From Rhizobiales bacterium 62-47 (lineage in GTDB: Bacteria > Pseudomonadota > Alphaproteobacteria > Rhizobiales > Xanthobacteraceae), in assembly GCA_001899255.1 (NCBI GenBank), contig MKVX01000006.1:62001-126000 (forward strand): DNA of 64,000 bases, read 5' to 3'. Numbering within the stretch: position 1 is the first letter of the stretch; every line of letters begins with the position of its first letter. Of the stretch, positions 33,167 through 44,030 are shown piece after piece. A model generated the notes under the pieces. It did not search any database. It saw only the letters and a list, made by a program, of their open reading frames with translations, and had not been told where the DNA came from. The translations under genes and the position numbers were made by a program.

Positions 33167-34471
33167 TTACACCCGATCCACCAGAATAACCCTGATGTCG
33201 TTGACGTTGGTCAGCGTCGGCCCGGTGACCAATAGATCGCAGGTCGCCGCGAAGAACGTCGTCGCATCGTTGTTGGCGAGATAGGCCGCTGGATCGAGAC
33301 CTTGCGCATGCATCGCCGCGAAGGTGCGCGCATCGATCATCGCGCCGGCCGGATCGGTGGCGCTGCCGGCGCCGCCGTCGGCGCCGTCGGTATCCGCCGC
33401 CAGTGCCGCGATGCCTTCGGCGTCGGCCAGATGCTGCGCCAGCGCGAGAGCGTACTCCTGGTTGGGGCCGCCGCGACCGGTGCCACGCACCGTCACGGTG
33501 AGTTCGCCGCCGGACAGGATTGCCAGCTTGCGGCCTTCGGTGCGGGCCTTCAGAGCCAGTTGCGCATGGGCATACGCGACGTCGCGCGCTTCGCCTTCGA
33601 GGTCGGAGCCGAGGTTGGCGATGTCGTAACCGGCCCGCGCCGCCGCGGCGACCGCTGCATCGAGCCCATCCTTTGGCGTTGCGATCAGCTTGAATTGCGC
33701 CCGTGCGAATGCGGCATCGCCAGGCTTGCAGCTCTCGTTACGTGGATCGTCGAGTGCCCGGCGCACCGCATCGTCGATGGTGAGGCTGTAGCGCGCGACG
33801 ATGGCGCGCGCATCCGCCAGCGTTGTCGGGTCGGGAACGGTGGGACCGGATGCGATGGCCGCCGGTTCGTCGCGCGGCACGTCGGAGATCGCCAGCGTGA
33901 CGATGCGCGCGCGCTGCCCGGCGCGGGCGAGGCGGCCGCCCTTGATCCGCGACAGATGTTTGCGCACGGCGTTGATCTCGCCGATCGGCGCGCCGGATCG
34001 CAACAGCGCGCGTGTCACCTGCTGTTTCTGCGCGAATGTGATGCCCTCGACCGGTGCGATCCAGTTGGCCGAGCCGCCGCCGGACAGCAGCACCAGCAGA
34101 AGATCGTCGGCGGTTGCCGTTGCGGCCAGGGCCAGCGTGTCCTCGGCAGCGCGTAGTCCGGCTTCGTCAGGCACCGGATGACCGGCTTCAATTACCTTGA
34201 TGCGACGCGTCGGCACGGCGTGACCGTGGCGCGTGGTTGCGAGACCGAGCAGGCGCTGCGGATCGAGCTCGAGCCGATCGAGATAATGGCGCTCGGCTGC
34301 CGCGGCCATCGCGGCGGCGCCCTTGCCGGCGGCGAGCACGATGACGCGGCCTCGCGGCGGGGGCGGCAGATGCGTGGCCAGCATACTGTCGGGATGTGCG
34401 GCGGCGACGGCGGCATCGAAGATCGAACGCAGAAGCTGGCGCGTGTCAGTCGTGAGCTTTGGGTCTTGCAT
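33167..34471 (-). CDS. Glycerate 2-kinase (DUF4147/MOFRL type)
   Basis: A 434-residue kinase that phosphorylates D-glycerate to 2-phosphoglycerate. Older annotation calls such genes hydroxypyruvate reductase (ttuD). The N-terminal DUF4147 part has VLAAGKGAAAMA, LLSGGGSANW and KHLSRIKGGRLA. The catalytic loop reads SDVPRDEPAAIASGPTVPDP, and the C-terminal MOFRL domain ends with TDGADGGAGSATDPAGA. I choose ATG 34471 (MQDPKL); a longer form would start at 34510. It is flanked by a repeat on one side and a terminator on the other, so it is likely monocistronic. Confidence 0.9.
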   Translation of the reverse strand: MQDPKLTTDTRQLLRSIFDAAVAAAHPDSMLATHLPPPPRGRVIVLAAGKGAAAMAAAAERHYLDRLELDPQRLLGLATTRHGHAVPTRRIKVIEAGHPVPDEAGLRAAEDTLALAATATADDLLLVLLSGGGSANWIAPVEGITFAQKQQVTRALLRSGAPIGEINAVRKHLSRIKGGRLARAGQRARIVTLAISDVPRDEPAAIASGPTVPDPTTLADARAIVARYSLTIDDAVRRALDDPRNESCKPGDAAFARAQFKLIATPKDGLDAAVAAAARAGYDIANLGSDLEGEARDVAYAHAQLALKARTEGRKLAILSGGELTVTVRGTGRGGPNQEYALALAQHLADAEGIAALAADTDGADGGAGSATDPAGAMIDARTFAAMHAQGLDPAAYLANNDATTFFAATCDLLVTGPTLTNVNDIRVILVDRV

Positions 34472-34617
34472 GAGATCGATGTCTGCCGGTTTGCAACAAA
34501 GCGTACGCAAGCCGCGCCCGCATCGCGACCTGCGTCCCGACGGGCGTTTTTAGCCGATATCGCGCCGCCGCGCCATGCAGCAGGCACGGCGTGTGGCGTG
34601 CACGGAGCGCAAAACAA

Positions 34618-34642
34618 AACCCCCGCAGTGACTGCGGGGGTT
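34618..34642 (-). terminator. Rho-independent terminator of the 34676 binding-protein gene
   Basis: AACCCCCGCAG and CTGCGGGGGTT form an 11-bp stem with a TGA loop. On the minus strand it is followed by TTTTGTTTTG. It ends the ABC transporter unit. Confidence 0.85.
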
Positions 34643-34675
34643 GTCGTTTCACATCCGAGACCGGCGCGCCGCGGA

Positions 34676-35902
34676 CTAGCCGCTGGTGTCGGCGCTGATG
34701 ATGTCGCCGAACAGCTCCCACTTCTCGCCCTTGAATTTCATCAGCTGCAACTGGCTGATGGGTGCGAAATCGGTGGCGCTGGTGTTGATCTTGATGCCCG
34801 GCAGCAGCACTTCGGTGTTGAAGTCCTTGAGGCTGGCAGCCTGCTTCATGATGTTTTCGCGGGTCAGGTTGTCCCCGCACTTCTTGAGCACCTCCACCAT
34901 GGTCTGGGCCACGCCGTAAGCCACGACCGAAGAGTTATCGAGCTTGTCGCCTTCGGGGAAATCCTTGGCGAGGAAGGCCAGGTAGTCCTTCATGCCCTTG
35001 TCGTTGTTCCACTGCGGATCGGACGGGTCTTTCAGGTAGGCCGCCGAGATGATGCCTTGCGAGTTGTCATATCCGGCAGGCTTGAGCACGCTGCCGACCG
35101 AGGCCGACACGTTGTTGAGGAAGTGCGTCGGCTTCCAGCCGATCTCGCCCATCTTCTTGATCGCCTGTGCCGCGAACTTCGGCGTCGCGATGTTGATGAA
35201 CACGTCGGCGCCGCTGGCCTTCAGCTTGACGATGTGGCTGTCGATGGTCGGCTCGGACGTTTCAAAACTCTCCTCGGCGATGATCATCGTCTTCTTGGCG
35301 CCCAGACCGTCGAGCAGTCCCTTGAGGTAGTCCTTGCCGTAATCGTCATTCTGATACATCACCGCGATCTTCGCGTTCGGCATGTTCTTCAGAATGTACT
35401 TGGCGTAGATCTGCGTCTCGCTCTGATAATTGGGCTGCCAGCCCATGGTCCACGGGAAGTTCTTCGGATCGTTCCACTTGGTTGCGCCGGTGGCGACGAA
35501 CAGTTGCGGCACCTTCTTGCTGTTCATGTATTTGTGGATCGCGGAGTTCGGCGGGGTTCCGAGCGAATTGAATATGAACAACACCTCGTCGCTCTCGACC
35601 AGCTTGCGCGCCTGCTCCACCGTTTTCGGCGGGCTGTAGGCGTCGTCGTAAGAGATGAAGTTGATCTTGCGGCCGTTGATGCCGCCTTCCGCATTGATCT
35701 TCTTGAAGTAGGCGGCCTCGGTCTTGCCGATCACGCCATAGGCGGACGCGGGGCCGCTGTAAGGCATGATGTTGCCGATCTTGATTTCGGTATCGGTGGC
35801 GCCGGGATCGTATTTCTTTTGCGCGAGTGCGGCGCCGCTGGTTGCGACGCTCAATGCGAGAACAGTCGACAAGGTGGCCACTCGCGATGCTATTGCGGGC
35901 AT
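34676..35902 (-). CDS. ABC transporter substrate-binding protein (HAAT type), second of two paralogues
   Basis: A 408-residue periplasmic binding protein with a signal peptide (MPAIASRVATLSTVLALSVA, cleavage after GAALA). The mature N-terminus KKYDPGATDTEIKIGNIMPYSG is almost the same as in the neighbour at 36185. Other segments include FISYDDAYSPPKTVEQARKL and PWTMGWQPNYQSE. ATG 35902, preceded by AGGGAGA, is the start; the longer frame adds non-signal sequence. A terminator-like hairpin separates it from the first paralogue. Proximity to the pim operon suggests dicarboxylates or fatty acids as ligands (inference). Confidence 0.9.
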   Translation of the reverse strand: MPAIASRVATLSTVLALSVATSGAALAQKKYDPGATDTEIKIGNIMPYSGPASAYGVIGKTEAAYFKKINAEGGINGRKINFISYDDAYSPPKTVEQARKLVESDEVLFIFNSLGTPPNSAIHKYMNSKKVPQLFVATGATKWNDPKNFPWTMGWQPNYQSETQIYAKYILKNMPNAKIAVMYQNDDYGKDYLKGLLDGLGAKKTMIIAEESFETSEPTIDSHIVKLKASGADVFINIATPKFAAQAIKKMGEIGWKPTHFLNNVSASVGSVLKPAGYDNSQGIISAAYLKDPSDPQWNNDKGMKDYLAFLAKDFPEGDKLDNSSVVAYGVAQTMVEVLKKCGDNLTRENIMKQAASLKDFNTEVLLPGIKINTSATDFAPISQLQLMKFKGEKWELFGDIISADTSG

Positions 35903-36102
35903 TTCAATTCTCCCTGTGCTTTGGTTGACTGTGTTGTTGCTTTTTTTGATTGCAGGCTCTGCGGCCCTGGGTGTCATTGAATACCATTTGCCGATTGTCA
36001 GCAAGGCAGGGCCGTGCGGCAGGAACCGCGGGACAGCGATTGCGCTACGGGCACGAAGCGGATGGCGCGTTGCGATGGCGGCCTGAATGGCGGCAGCAAA
36101 AA

Positions 36103-36129
36103 GCCCCCTGCGGCATTGCCGCGGGGGGC
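36103..36129 (-). terminator. Terminator or attenuator between the two binding-protein genes
   Basis: GCCCCCTGCGGC and GCCGCGGGGGGC form a 12-bp stem (one G-T pair) with an ATT loop. The minus strand continues with TTTTTGCTGCC. It follows the 36185 gene, so the 34676 gene needs readthrough or its own promoter in 35903-36102. Confidence 0.75.
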
Positions 36130-36184
36130 GAGTGAGATCGTTCAGTGGCGCTCGTTCGGTGGCGCCATTGTTATGCGGGGCGGC

Positions 36185-37420
36185 CTAGCTGCCCTTGATT
36201 TCGCCGTTGATGATGGGGCCGAACAGGTCCCACTTCTCGCCCTTGAAGCGCATCATCTGCAACTGCTCGATCGGATAGAAGTCCGTCGGGCTGGTGTTGA
36301 TGGTGACGCCCGGCAGCAGCGTGTCGGGAGCGAAGTTCTTGAGGTTGGCCGCTTCCTTCATGATGTTGGCGCGGGTCAGATTGTCGCCGGCTTGCTTCAG
36401 CACCTGCACGATGGTCTGCGCGTGGCCATAGCCGAACACGGTCGAGCCATCGGCCTTGTTGCCTTCCGGAACATACTTGGCGAGGAAGGCGTAGAATTTC
36501 TTCATGCCCTCGTCGTTGTCCCACTGCGCATCGGCGCCATCCTTGGCATAAGCCGCGGACAGGATGTCCTGTGCGTTCTCGAAGCCGGCCGGCTTGAGCA
36601 CGGAACCGACCGAGGCGCCGACGTTGCTCTGGAAGTACATCGGCTTCCAGCCGATCTCGGCAACCTTCTTGAGGCTCTGCGCGGCGAACTTCGGCGTCGT
36701 GATGCTGAAGTAGACGTCGGCGCCGGTCGACTTCAACTTGACGATGTGGGAGTCGATCGTCGGTTCCGAGACCTCGTAGCTCTCCTCGCCGACGATCATC
36801 GTCTTGGCCTTGTCGCCGAGACCGTCCTTGAGGCCCTTCAGCAGATCTTTGCCGAAGTCGTCGTTCTGATACATGATGGCGATCTTGGCATCCGGCTTCT
36901 CCTTGAGGAGATAGGCCGCGTAGATGCGCCCTTCGCTCTGGTAGGCCGGCTGCCAGCCCATGGTCCAGGGGAAGTCCTTGTAGTCGCCGAACTTGGTCGC
37001 GCCGGTCGACACGAAAATCTGCGGCACCTTCTTCGAGTTCAGATACTTCTGAATCGCCGAGTTCGACGGCGTGCCGAGCGGACTGGCGAGGAACAACACC
37101 TCGTCGCTCTCGACCAGCTTGCGCGCCTGTTCGACAGCCTTCGGCGGGCTGTAGCCGTCGTCGTAGCTGATGAAGTTGATCTTGCGGCCGTTGATGCCGC
37201 CCTGTTCGTTGATCATCTTGAAGTAGGCTGCTTCGACCTTGCCGATAATGCCATAGGCCGACGCGGGACCGCTGTACGGCATGATATTGCCGATCTTGAT
37301 CTCCGTGTCGCTGGCACCGGTATCGTACTTCTTCTGGGCAAAGGCGCTGCCGCTGGTGGCGGCGAAGGCAACGACCGCTGTCGTGATTGCAGCGATTCTT
37401 AGTTGTTGTCGCAACTTCAT
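36185..37420 (-). CDS. ABC transporter substrate-binding protein (HAAT type), first of two paralogues
   Basis: A 411-residue periplasmic binding protein. Signal peptide MKLRQQLRIAAITTAVVAFA with cleavage near GSAFA, then KKYDTGASDTEIKIGNIMPYSG. FISYDDGYSPPKAVEQARKL and PWTMGWQPAYQSEG closely match the second paralogue, so they arose by duplication. Two ATG codons are adjacent; the second (37420) is better spaced from AAGGAG. It lies 9 bp after the LivM permease stop and shares its operon. Two binding proteins on one transporter body would widen its substrate range. Confidence 0.92.
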   Translation of the reverse strand: MKLRQQLRIAAITTAVVAFAATSGSAFAQKKYDTGASDTEIKIGNIMPYSGPASAYGIIGKVEAAYFKMINEQGGINGRKINFISYDDGYSPPKAVEQARKLVESDEVLFLASPLGTPSNSAIQKYLNSKKVPQIFVSTGATKFGDYKDFPWTMGWQPAYQSEGRIYAAYLLKEKPDAKIAIMYQNDDFGKDLLKGLKDGLGDKAKTMIVGEESYEVSEPTIDSHIVKLKSTGADVYFSITTPKFAAQSLKKVAEIGWKPMYFQSNVGASVGSVLKPAGFENAQDILSAAYAKDGADAQWDNDEGMKKFYAFLAKYVPEGNKADGSTVFGYGHAQTIVQVLKQAGDNLTRANIMKEAANLKNFAPDTLLPGVTINTSPTDFYPIEQLQMMRFKGEKWDLFGPIINGEIKGS

Positions 37421-37429
37421 CATTTCTCC

Positions 37430-38452
37430 TTAGGGTTTCTTCATCTTATTGAACAGCGATTCGGCGAGGATCGCGACCTGCCTGGCCCCATGCGGAACAA
37501 GGTAGATGACAATGAAGAGCAGCACGCCAAAGAACGCGCCCGACAGGCCCTTCGAAATTCCTTCGGCGATATTCGGCACGAAGACGATGAATGCCGCGCC
37601 GGCGAACGAGCCCGGCAGCCAGCCGACGCCACCCACCACCATGCCGAGGAACAGCGCGATGGCCAATGTGAAGGTGTAGCTGTCCGGCGCCACGAACTGC
37701 ACCGCGATAGCGCCGAGCGCGCCAGCGACGCCGGTGATGCCGGCGCTGATTCCGAACGCCAGTGTCTTGTACAGCGAGATGTCGACCCCCATCGCAGACG
37801 CGGCGATTTCGTTGTCGCGGATCGCCATCATGGCGCGGCCGGATCGCGATTTCAGCAGATTGGTCGATGCGATGTAGATCGCGAGCGTTACGGCCAACGT
37901 GAAGTAGTACAGCCACATGTCCTGCGATATCGGCAGGCCGAACGGTGCATCCGGCTTGGTGACGACGAGGCCCTGCACGCCGCCGGTCCAATGCTCGATG
38001 ACGCCAAGCTTGAGCAACTGCGGCATCGCCACCGCCAGCGCGTAGGTCGCAAGCGCCAGATAGATGCCGGACAGTCGCAATGCCGGAAATCCGAACAGGA
38101 ATCCGAAGATGAAACAGATCACGCCGGCGATCGGCAGGGTCAGCGCGTAGTTGACGTTGCCGTGTTCGATCAGGATCGCGGCGGCATAGGCCCCGATGGC
38201 GAAAAACGCGCTCTGGCCGAGAGAGAACTGGCCGCTGCCACCGGTGAGGATATTCAACGCCAGCACGGCGATGCCATAGATCAGCACCATCGTGACCTGG
38301 AAGATGATGAAGTTCCGCACGAACAGCGGCATGATCAACATCACCGCCAGCACGATCAGCGATGTGGTGCGACCGAGCGTACTGGATTTGCGAGCCGTGG
38401 CGTTAACGGTCGGTACGGCCGCGGCGGGAACGCTTTCCTGAACCGTGCTCAT
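37430..38452 (-). CDS. ABC transporter permease, LivM type
   Basis: A 340-residue permease with about nine helices: IYGIAVLALNILTGGSGQFSLGQSAFF, GIYLALATYALAVAMPQL, SRSGRAMMAIRDNEIAASAMGVD and GVGWLPGSFAGAAF are LivM hallmarks. I start at ATG 38452, two bases after the stop of the LivH gene; a much longer open frame upstream overlaps that gene and is not real. With LivH, LivF and LivG it forms an inner-membrane importer next to the pim genes. Here the permease is separate from the ATPase, unlike the fusion at 29423. Confidence 0.92.
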   Translation of the reverse strand: MSTVQESVPAAAVPTVNATARKSSTLGRTTSLIVLAVMLIMPLFVRNFIIFQVTMVLIYGIAVLALNILTGGSGQFSLGQSAFFAIGAYAAAILIEHGNVNYALTLPIAGVICFIFGFLFGFPALRLSGIYLALATYALAVAMPQLLKLGVIEHWTGGVQGLVVTKPDAPFGLPISQDMWLYYFTLAVTLAIYIASTNLLKSRSGRAMMAIRDNEIAASAMGVDISLYKTLAFGISAGITGVAGALGAIAVQFVAPDSYTFTLAIALFLGMVVGGVGWLPGSFAGAAFIVFVPNIAEGISKGLSGAFFGVLLFIVIYLVPHGARQVAILAESLFNKMKKP

Positions 38453-38454
38453 GA

Positions 38455-39333
38455 TCAAACTCGCTTTACGACGGTATGGCCCATGAGGCCGGTGGGTTTG
38501 ACGACCAGAACGATGACGATCAGCGCCAGCGCGATCGGCAGTTTCAATTCGTTGCCGACGCCGGGGATGTAAGTGCCGACGAGATTTTCGAAGACGCCGA
38601 CGAGGAAGCCGCCGATCACCGCGCCGAGCGGGCTGGTCAGTCCGCCAAGCACCGCTGCAGCGAAGCCGTAAAGCAGAATGCCCAGCATCATGTTGGGCTC
38701 TAGGAACACCACCGGTGCTATCAGGATGCCGGCGATGGCGCCGATGGCGCTCGCCATACCCCAGCCTAGCGCGATCATCCAACTGGTGTTGATGCCGACC
38801 AGCCGGGCCGATTCTGGCAGTGTCGCAGCCGCGCGCATGGCGAGGCCGATCCGCGTGAAGCGGAAGAAGAAGAACAGAGCGATCAGCAGCGCAATCGTCA
38901 CCCCGATCATGCCGGCCTGATGCGTGCTGATCAGCTGGCTGCCGAGGAAAGGCGAGGAGCCGAACGGCGACGGGAACTGCTTGATAGTGAAATCCCAGAT
39001 CAGTCCGGCGACGCTGTTGATGATCGCGTACAGCGCGATGAAGCCGGCGACGTTGGTCAGGATTGGAGCCTTCGCCAGGGGCTTGAACAGCAAGCGCTCG
39101 ATCACAATGCCGGCGACGAAGGAAATGGCCAGCGTCAGCAGGAAAGCCCACCAGTACGGCACGCCCCACTGCATCAATTGCCATGCGATGAAGGTCGAGA
39201 ACATGGCCATTTCGCCCTGGGCGAAATTCAGATGGTCAATGGCCTGGAAGATCATGACGATGGCGAGCGCCATACAGGCGTAGATCGCGCCGGTCGCAAT
39301 CCCAGCCAGGACCTGATTGATGAATAGTTCCAT
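38455..39333 (-). CDS. ABC transporter permease, LivH type
   Basis: A 292-residue permease: MELFINQVLAGIATGAIYAC, MIFQAIDHLNFAQGEMAMFSTFIAW and GGLTSPLGAVIGGFLVGVFENL follow the LivH pattern, including the HLNFAQGEM loop. ATG 39333 follows AGGAGCC. It ends two bases before the LivM start and begins 10 bp after the LivF stop, so the operon is tightly packed. It is shorter than the LivH-type permease at 31198, which has extra helices. Confidence 0.92.
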   Translation of the reverse strand: MELFINQVLAGIATGAIYACMALAIVMIFQAIDHLNFAQGEMAMFSTFIAWQLMQWGVPYWWAFLLTLAISFVAGIVIERLLFKPLAKAPILTNVAGFIALYAIINSVAGLIWDFTIKQFPSPFGSSPFLGSQLISTHQAGMIGVTIALLIALFFFFRFTRIGLAMRAAATLPESARLVGINTSWMIALGWGMASAIGAIAGILIAPVVFLEPNMMLGILLYGFAAAVLGGLTSPLGAVIGGFLVGVFENLVGTYIPGVGNELKLPIALALIVIVLVVKPTGLMGHTVVKRV

Positions 39334-39343
39334 GGCTGGCTCC

Positions 39344-40057
39344 TTAGTAGCCGAGGTAGGATTTGCGGACGGCTTCGTTGCTCGCGATTTCACTCGCTGT
39401 GCCCGACATGACGATGCGCCCGGTTTCGATGACGTAGGCCTTGTCGGCGATCTCGAGTGCAAGCTGTGCGTTCTGTTCGACGACCAGGATGCTCACCTTG
39501 TCCTCGCGATTGATCTTGCCGAGAATCTTGAACAGATCGCGCACGACCAGCGGCGCCAATCCGAACGACGGTTCGTCGAGCAGCATCAGGCGTGGCCGCA
39601 GCATCAGCGCCCGCGCCACCGCAAGCATCTGCTGTTCGCCGCCGGACAATGTGCCGGCCTGTTGCGTGTGGCGCTGCTTGAGCACCGGGAAGTGATCGTA
39701 CATCCGCTCGATGTCGGAGGAGATCGCCTTGGTGTCCTTGCGGCTGATGGCGCCGAGCTGAAGATTCTCCTCGACGGTCATCGTCGTGAATGTGCCGCGG
39801 CCCTGCGGCACATGGGCGATACCAAGGCGTACGATGTTCTCGGTCGACTTGCCGGTCAGCGGCCGGCCTTCGAACTGGATCGTGCCGGTCGAGCGCACCA
39901 TGTTGCAGATGGCGCGCAAGGTGGTGGTCTTGCCGGCGCCGTTGGCGCCGAGCAGCGTCGTCATGCTGCCTTCGCTGAGGTGAAACTCCATGCCGTGAAG
40001 CGCCTGCACCTGGCCGTAATAGGCCCGCAGATCCTTGATATCGAGCATCGCTGTCAT
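39344..40057 (-). CDS. ABC transporter ATP-binding protein, LivF type
   Basis: A 237-residue ATPase with Walker A GANGAGKTTTLRA, Q-loop HVPQGRGTF, signature LSGGEQQMLAVARAL, Walker B LMLLDEPSFGLAP and VVEQNAQLAL. Its start overlaps the end of the LivG gene by four bases (ATGA type), showing translational coupling. It energises import together with LivG at 40054. Confidence 0.92.
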   Translation of the reverse strand: MTAMLDIKDLRAYYGQVQALHGMEFHLSEGSMTTLLGANGAGKTTTLRAICNMVRSTGTIQFEGRPLTGKSTENIVRLGIAHVPQGRGTFTTMTVEENLQLGAISRKDTKAISSDIERMYDHFPVLKQRHTQQAGTLSGGEQQMLAVARALMLRPRLMLLDEPSFGLAPLVVRDLFKILGKINREDKVSILVVEQNAQLALEIADKAYVIETGRIVMSGTASEIASNEAVRKSYLGY

Positions 40058-40860
40058 TGGTCTTTGCTCCCCAGATAGGCCTTGATCACATCCGGGTCGG
40101 ATTGCACTTGCGCGGGCGTGCCTTCAGCGAGCTTGCGGCCGAAATTGAGTGCCACGACGTGATCGGCAATCGACATCACCAGCCCCATGTGATGTTCGAC
40201 CAGCAGCACGGTGATGCCGCGATCGTCGCGGATGCGGCGGATCAGGTCGCCGAGGACGTAGACTTCCTCGTGATTGAGGCCGCCCGCAGGTTCGTCGAGC
40301 AACAGGATCTTCGGATCGGCGGCCAGCGCGCGCGCAAGCTCGACGCGCTTCTGGGTGCCGAACGGCAAACCCGAGACCGGTGCATGCGCCACGGCTGTCA
40401 GATCGAGATAGCCAAGGATTTCGGCGACCTTGGCGTTGAGTGCGGCTTCGACCTGAGTCGATCGCGGCAGCCTCAGCGAGTCGCTGATGATGTCGCCATT
40501 GGTGCGCGCATGGGTGCCGACGCGGACGTTATCGAGCACCGACATGTTCGGGAACAACGCGACGTTCTGAAAGGTGCGGCCGATGCCGATCTCGGCGATG
40601 CGATACGCCGGTCGTTTCAGGATGCTGACACCCTCCATCAGGATGTCGCCGTTGCTCGGCTGATAGAGCCGGCTCAGGCAATTGAACAGCGTCGTCTTGC
40701 CGGCGCCGTTGGGGCCGATCAGCCCGAGGATCTGGCCCTGCTTCATGTCGAACGAAACGCCATTGAGGGCGATGATGCCGCCGAACACGACGCTGACGTC
40801 GCGAACAGCGAGCAAAGGCGCGGCCGAACTGGCGCGCCCCGGCGCGAGCTGAGCCTGCAT
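40054..40860 (-). CDS. ABC transporter ATP-binding protein, LivG type
   Basis: A 268-residue ATPase from ATG 40860; a TTG at 40905 would give 283. Walker A is GPNGAGKTTLFN, the insertion typical of LivG includes GIGRTFQNVALFPNMSVLDNV, the signature region reads LPFGTQKRVELARALA (a variant of LSGGQ), and Walker B is KILLLDEPAGGLN. It is the first transporter gene after the IclR regulator, whose stop lies 28 bp before the longer start, so regulator and importer may share a transcript. Confidence 0.9.
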   Translation of the reverse strand: MQAQLAPGRASSAAPLLAVRDVSVVFGGIIALNGVSFDMKQGQILGLIGPNGAGKTTLFNCLSRLYQPSNGDILMEGVSILKRPAYRIAEIGIGRTFQNVALFPNMSVLDNVRVGTHARTNGDIISDSLRLPRSTQVEAALNAKVAEILGYLDLTAVAHAPVSGLPFGTQKRVELARALAADPKILLLDEPAGGLNHEEVYVLGDLIRRIRDDRGITVLLVEHHMGLVMSIADHVVALNFGRKLAEGTPAQVQSDPDVIKAYLGSKDQ

Positions 40861-40932
40861 CACTGCACGCCCGGTCGGCTGATTTTGCTGGAAGGGTCGT
40901 GCCAAACGTATCGTGGCTGGCGACCAAAATGA

Positions 40933-41841
40933 TTATCGAATCCCCACAATCTGGCGCGCACTTTTCCCTCCTTTGGATTTCTTGTTGTCTTCTTTTTTTA
41001 TAAACGGCGATGCTGTCCCACCAAGCGCCGCTTCTATGTTTCTTACCATCGTCACAAGACGAGGTCCAATGTCGTTGAGCAAGCGTTCTTCCGTGAAGCG
41101 GAATGCAGGCGCGCCGCAGTTGAACGCGTAGGGTCCTGTTCCGTCGTTCAACGTCAATGCAACGCCGGCTGCATGCACGTCGTCCTGCCATTCGCCGGCA
41201 GAGATCGCGAAGCCGCGCTTCGCCACCAGTTCGCCGGCGCGTTCGATGCCCTCGCGAATGCGCGGCCAGCGGCTGCCGTAGTGCTCGCGCAACTCACGCA
41301 GCAACTGCACGCGCTCGTCGTCTGGCAACGCCCAGATGTAAGCGCGGCCCATCGCCGTCGTCGCAATTGGAACTTTCGATCCGACGTCGAGCTGCACGCC
41401 GAGCGCCAGGCCCGAGCGGCTCTGGCCGAAATAGATCATGCTGAGCCGGTCGCGCGCGCCGACCGCGACCGCGCCGCCGGTGGCGCGCATCACCTCTTCG
41501 CGAAACGATTCAGACAGATGCTGCACGCCGAGATTGGCGAGCGCTGCATAACCGAGCGACATGGCTGCGGGTGCGAGTTGATACTTCTCGAACCTCGGAA
41601 CCTGTGTAAGATAGCCGAGCTTGGTCAGAGTGTAAGTCAGCCGGGAAACGGTCGGCTTGGGTAAATTTGTACGGGCCGCAATCTCCTGATTGCCGAGAAG
41701 CCCGTCGTTGGGTCGAAATGCGCGCAACACCTCGAGGCCGCGGGCAAGAGCGACGACGAAACTGCGATCGGTCGCCGCTTTCTTGGCTGGGCGTTTCATT
41801 GCTGGTGACGCAGACCTGTATGATACCGAACTCGTTGACAT
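40933..41841 (-). CDS. IclR family transcriptional regulator
   Basis: A 302-residue IclR-type regulator. The N-terminal winged helix (about residues 28-85) has VVALARGLEVLRAFR and NQEIAARTNLPKPTVSRLTYTLTKLGYL. The C-terminal effector domain includes GSKVPIATTAMGRAYIWAL and ISAGEWQDDVHAAGVAL. The C-terminus is Lys-rich. ATG 41841 is used; ATG 41799 (MKRPAKK) is possible. It is divergent from pimF, with two palindromes in the 97-bp gap, and upstream of the importer genes. It probably controls both pim genes and transport. The effector, perhaps a dicarboxylate or its CoA ester, is unknown. Confidence 0.92.
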   Translation of the reverse strand: MSTSSVSYRSASPAMKRPAKKAATDRSFVVALARGLEVLRAFRPNDGLLGNQEIAARTNLPKPTVSRLTYTLTKLGYLTQVPRFEKYQLAPAAMSLGYAALANLGVQHLSESFREEVMRATGGAVAVGARDRLSMIYFGQSRSGLALGVQLDVGSKVPIATTAMGRAYIWALPDDERVQLLRELREHYGSRWPRIREGIERAGELVAKRGFAISAGEWQDDVHAAGVALTLNDGTGPYAFNCGAPAFRFTEERLLNDIGPRLVTMVRNIEAALGGTASPFIKKEDNKKSKGGKSARQIVGIR

Positions 41842-41875
41842 CGGACGCTCTTCAAAATAACCCTCGTTGTCAAGA

Positions 41876-41894
41876 TGCGGAATTGAATTTCGCA
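41876..41894. promoter_or_regulatory. Palindrome 1 in the iclR-pimF gap (candidate IclR operator)
   Basis: TGCGGAATTGAATTTCGCA: 8 of 9 base pairs match around a central G. A second related site starts exactly 20 bp later, two helical turns, on the same face of the DNA. Confidence 0.55.
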
Positions 41895-41895
41895 G

Positions 41896-41908
41896 TGCGG
41901 AATACGCA
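41896..41908. promoter_or_regulatory. Palindrome 2 in the iclR-pimF gap
   Basis: TGCGGAATACGCA: TGCG/CGCA arms with a 5-bp centre, sharing TGCGGAAT with palindrome 1. It lies about 30 bp before the pimF start. Confidence 0.5.
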
Positions 41909-41938
41909 AAAATAATCCGATTTGTGAAGGAGAGTCGC

Positions 41939-44026
<2,088 letters not shown>

Positions 44027-44030
44027 CGCG

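Noticed and set aside
34178-35980. Long plus-strand frame (600 codons) over the glycerate kinase start and the binding protein
   Set aside because: It spans two real genes and a terminator on the other strand and has no family features; antisense artefact.
38453-39184. Upstream extension of the LivM frame to 584 residues
   Set aside because: The extra part overlaps the LivH gene in another frame and has no permease pattern; ATG 38452 right after the LivH stop is the natural start.
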